This document shows, piece by piece, positions 5,980 through 8,430 of a stretch of DNA of 8,430 nt (positions are counted from its first letter, which is position 1; every line of letters begins with the position of its first letter). Origin of the DNA: Syntrophaceae bacterium (GTDB taxonomy: Bacteria > Desulfobacterota > Syntrophia > Syntrophales > UBA2210). The stretch lies in assembly GCA_030619435.1 (NCBI GenBank), contig JAUXBI010000063.1:1-8430 (forward strand), in the 5' to 3' direction. A program made the position numbers and the translations under genes. A model generated the notes under the pieces. That model was given only the letters and a program-made list of their open reading frames with translations, was not told the DNA's origin and did not search any database.

Positions 5980-6008
5980 TTTCTATCTTAACGTTTTCGC
6001 ATTGTCAA
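5980..6008 (-). promoter_or_regulatory. Promoter of the tRNA-Thr gene
   Basis: On the minus strand a perfect TTGACA (plus-strand TGTCAA, 6003-6008), a 17-nt spacer and TAGAAA (plus-strand 5980-5985). The -10 ends 25 nt before the mature tRNA 5' end, a normal leader length for a tRNA gene. Confidence 0.65.
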
Positions 6009-6153
6009 GAAATTAGCCTGGTTCCATTCGAAAATGATCATCTCCCCAATTTATGTGTTATCTTCCAGTGTTTTCTGTGCGCTGTGTCGCGGCGCATTTC
6101 TGCGCGATTACATGACCTTTCTCTTTTTCCTTTTGATGTCTGTATCCTTTGCC

Positions 6154-6181
6154 TTGACTTTCATTGTTGTTTTGGTAGTAT
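6154..6181 (+). promoter_or_regulatory. Possible promoter of the alr-ddl operon
   Basis: TTGACT (6154-6159), a 16-nt spacer and TAGTAT (6176-6181), giving a leader of about 65 nt before the racemase ATG. Both hexamers are imperfect and the surroundings are T-rich, so this is a candidate only. Confidence 0.35.
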
Positions 6182-6253
6182 CTTCGCGGTGTAAGGTATA
6201 TGGGTGGTTGAAAAGCAGGTTATGAGATTCCGGGATGCAGGGTTGAGTTGAAA

Positions 6254-8212
6254 ATGTCGTCAAAAGACCAAAGATACAGAAGCTGGGTGGAAATCGATCT
6301 GGATAGTTTCAGGCATAACTGGGATGAAATAAACAGGTTGGTAGGTTCCGGCGTAAAGGTTCTTCAGGTAGTGAAGGCGGATGCGTATGGCCATGGGGCG
6401 ATTGAGATATCAAAGGCCGCTCTGAAAAACGGTGTGTATGCCCTTGGTGTCGCCAATGCCGATGAAGGGGTGCAGCTTCGGGTCGGCGGGATAGATGCAC
6501 CCATTATAATATTGAGCCCCTCCACAATTTATGAGATTGATGAGATCATCAAATACGACATGGTCCCTTCTGTTTCAGATGTCCATTTCGCAGTCGAACT
6601 CAACAGAAAGTTGATTGAGAAAGATGTTCAACGTCCCGTTCATATTGAGATTGATACAGGGATGGGCAGGAGTGGGACCATATACAGTGACGCTATCGCC
6701 ATGGTCAGGGATATCATCGCTCTCCCCGGTATAAGAGTTGAGGGGATATTCTCCCATCTCTCTGTCAGCGAGCTGAAAGACGATGAATATAATTCTTTCC
6801 AGTGGAAACTGTTTGAGGAGATTGTAACAGGGTTGGAAAAAGAGGGGATACATATTCCCATAAAACACATATCCAACAGCGGTGGTGTGCTCAACTTTCC
6901 CCGGTTCAATCTGGATATGGTGCGTCCCGGAATTATGACATACGGGGTATGTCCCTCATCCGATACAGCTCCGGAGGCGGATCTGATACCGGTGATGAGT
7001 TTCAGGACAAGGGTTGTAATTCTCAAGGATTTTCCCGCGGGGTACAGCATAGGTTATGGCAGGTCTCATGTCACAGAAGGCCCTGCCAGGATAGCGACAA
7101 TACCGGTGGGATATGGGGACGGGTACGGTTTTATCATGTCGAATCAGGGGGAGGTCCTTATACTGGGTAGAAGGGCACCCATTGTGGGGCGCATTTCCAT
7201 GGATATGTGTACTGTGGATGTTACCCATATACCTGAATGCGAAACAGGCGATGAAGTTGTCCTGATGGGGATGCAGGGGGAAGAGTACATTTCGGCCGGT
7301 GAGATTGCCGGAAAGTCCGGAACGATAAGCTATGAGATTTTGTGCGCGCTGGGCAAGAGAGCGCCCCGTGTATTTGTGAATAAGGGGGAGACCGACACGG
7401 TCGAACCTAAGTTAAGGAGGATTTTTATACCGGGCGAGGAAAAATCCATTGCCAGGATTGATAGTATGATACGCGGTTGTCTTCAAGCCAGAACCAGTGA
7501 TATGGAATTTGCCGACGCGATTTATTACGAGATGTTTGAGACACTTTTCGGCAGGGAAAACCGTCAGCTGGAATTGAGGATGGGCTTCAGATATGATATC
7601 CGGATAAGCGATTTCCCCGATGGAGAAGAGGGGGCCCGTGATCCGGATGCTGATTATTTCAGGGTTACAACACACATTGAGTATATAAAAACACTCAGAG
7701 ACAAGTTTTTCATCATAGGCTGCGCGCGGAATGACGCTCAGCTTTCGGCACTGTTTGAGGAGGAGAAGTGCGAATACCGGTGGCTCCTGAATGGTACGGA
7801 CAGCCCCTTCAGGGAAGGTGATTTCAGTGTGGCCTGTGTCAGGGTAGATGGCAGGGATGTGCCTGTTATCAGCGCGGAAACTACGGACAGAGGGTATGAG
7901 GTGCTGTGCGGTGGTGATGTGCTTGAAGAATATTTAAACAAGCAGGTAAAGATAGAGGTAGAGATAGAAACAAAGAAGCACAAAAGCAGCAAGATGTTTT
8001 CCGTTTACCTGGCCTATCCTACAAGGGGCATGGATATATCATTTAATTACGAAAAGACGGAGTTGAAGAACGTGAGAGAGGTAAGTTTTTTTGCGGGAAG
8101 ACACCCATATCCAGAAATAAAGATGGAGAATGGAAAATCGATAGAACTGAACATCGGCGAAGATGAGTGGGTATTTCCCAACAGCGGTGTGACTTTTATC
8201 TGGGACCTGTAA
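6254..8212 (+). CDS. alr: Alanine racemase with a large C-terminal extension
   Basis: A 652-residue protein counted from the ATG at 6254; a TTG at 6248 is also possible and neither has a strong ribosome binding site (AGGG at 6239-6242). Residues about 8-375 are a complete PLP-dependent alanine racemase that interconverts L- and D-alanine for peptidoglycan. The PLP lysine is Lys41 in VVKADAYGHG, followed by HIEIDTGMGRSG (130-141), HISNSGG (205-211), MVRPGIMTYG (222-231), the catalytic Tyr268 in GYSIGYGRSHV, IPVGYGDGY (283-291) and VGRISMDMCTVDV (311-323). Normal racemases end there, at about 360-390 residues. Here about 260 more residues follow: a helical, charged part (about 390-435), then an apparently strand-rich region ending VTFIWDL. 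I do not recognise this extension. The ddl gene begins 37 nt later, so the two probably form a D-Ala/D-Ala-D-Ala operon. Confidence 0.9.
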   Translation: MSSKDQRYRSWVEIDLDSFRHNWDEINRLVGSGVKVLQVVKADAYGHGAIEISKAALKNGVYALGVANADEGVQLRVGGIDAPIIILSPSTIYEIDEIIKYDMVPSVSDVHFAVELNRKLIEKDVQRPVHIEIDTGMGRSGTIYSDAIAMVRDIIALPGIRVEGIFSHLSVSELKDDEYNSFQWKLFEEIVTGLEKEGIHIPIKHISNSGGVLNFPRFNLDMVRPGIMTYGVCPSSDTAPEADLIPVMSFRTRVVILKDFPAGYSIGYGRSHVTEGPARIATIPVGYGDGYGFIMSNQGEVLILGRRAPIVGRISMDMCTVDVTHIPECETGDEVVLMGMQGEEYISAGEIAGKSGTISYEILCALGKRAPRVFVNKGETDTVEPKLRRIFIPGEEKSIARIDSMIRGCLQARTSDMEFADAIYYEMFETLFGRENRQLELRMGFRYDIRISDFPDGEEGARDPDADYFRVTTHIEYIKTLRDKFFIIGCARNDAQLSALFEEEKCEYRWLLNGTDSPFREGDFSVACVRVDGRDVPVISAETTDRGYEVLCGGDVLEEYLNKQVKIEVEIETKKHKSSKMFSVYLAYPTRGMDISFNYEKTELKNVREVSFFAGRHPYPEIKMENGKSIELNIGEDEWVFPNSGVTFIWDL

Positions 8213-8249
8213 GGTGTTGGGGTGCTGTAATCAGGGAGAAAGTGTCTTT

Positions 8250-8430
8250 ATGGAGTTGTTGAGAGTTGGGATCATACTGGGCGGCATGTCTTCCGAAAAA
8301 GAGGTTTCGCTGAACAGCGGCAGGAATGTCTATGATAACCTGGACGGTGAAAAGTATGAGGGCGTTCCCGTATTCATGGACAGCGATGGAAGTCTGTGGA
8401 TTATCCCGTGGCAGCTTGTATCTCAGAACA
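8250..8430 (+). CDS. ddl: D-alanine--D-alanine ligase, 3' truncated by window
   Basis: Only the first 60 codons are present. The start MELLRVGIILGGMSSEKEVSLNSGRNVYDNLD matches the N-terminus of D-Ala-D-Ala ligases: the GG-S-EKEVSL segment, with the Glu that orients the first D-alanine, and the following SGxxVxxxL helix. AGGGAG at 8233-8238 lies 11 nt before the ATG. The enzyme joins two D-alanines with ATP in the cytoplasm to feed MurF, and would use the product of the racemase just upstream. The ATP-grasp core is beyond the window edge. Confidence 0.88.
   Translation, partial: MELLRVGIILGGMSSEKEVSLNSGRNVYDNLDGEKYEGVPVFMDSDGSLWIIPWQLVSQN

Noticed and set aside
6092..6105. GCGCA-tttc-TGCGC hairpin upstream of alr
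   Set aside because: Only 5 bp, no T-run, and not placed with the promoter in a way that suggests attenuation.
6034..6225. 63-residue hydrophobic open frame between the tRNA and alr
   Set aside because: No ribosome binding site, T-rich DNA that makes any frame look hydrophobic, and it covers the likely alr promoter. Kept as non-coding, though a small membrane peptide cannot be excluded.

Overview
The window most likely comes from an anaerobic, selenium-using bacterium, probably of the Desulfobacterota (former deltaproteobacteria). That placement is an inference from gene content (a selenium-type YedE transporter with YedF and a DUF3343 protein, HicBA, and alr beside ddl) and from general sequence style; no rRNA or other marker gene is present to settle it.

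Layout: (1) 1-2553 is a tight plus-strand operon: the 3' part of a YedE-type membrane transporter, a TusA/YedF-like protein, a DUF3343 (Se/S carrier-like) protein with a cysteine-rich tail, and a protein of the NAD(P)H-hydrate dehydratase / ribokinase fold. Spacings run from +10 and +2 nt to a 7-nt overlap. (2) 2557-2810 is a small gene with a good ribosome binding site, disrupted by an apparent one-base deletion; restoring one base gives an 84-codon frame. (3) 2872-4810 holds a BRCT-domain protein with a TerB-like N-terminal part and two tandem paralogous lipoproteins. (4) 4811-5150 is non-coding and contains a long imperfect hairpin between two copies of a direct repeat, then a convincing promoter. 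(5) 5173-5753 is a HicB-HicA type toxin-antitoxin pair whose antitoxin has no recognisable DNA-binding domain. (6) 5839-6008, minus strand, is a complete tRNA-Thr(CGT) unit with promoter, tRNA with encoded CCA, and terminator. (7) 6154-8430 carries a promoter, an alanine racemase with an unusual C-terminal extension of about 260 residues, and the start of D-alanine--D-alanine ligase.

How the genes fit together: the first block probably imports and hands on selenium (or a related sulfur species) for selenoprotein or seleno-tRNA synthesis. The last block makes D-alanine and D-Ala-D-Ala for peptidoglycan. The more AT-rich middle block (broken gene, BRCT protein, duplicated lipoproteins, hairpin and repeats, HicBA) looks like accessory DNA lying between two core blocks, with its right edge facing the 3' end of a tRNA gene. 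No transposase, integrase, CRISPR array or rRNA was seen. The least explained items are the racemase extension, the paired lipoproteins with a CC-x4-C motif, the hairpin/repeat region, and the HicB without an HTH.
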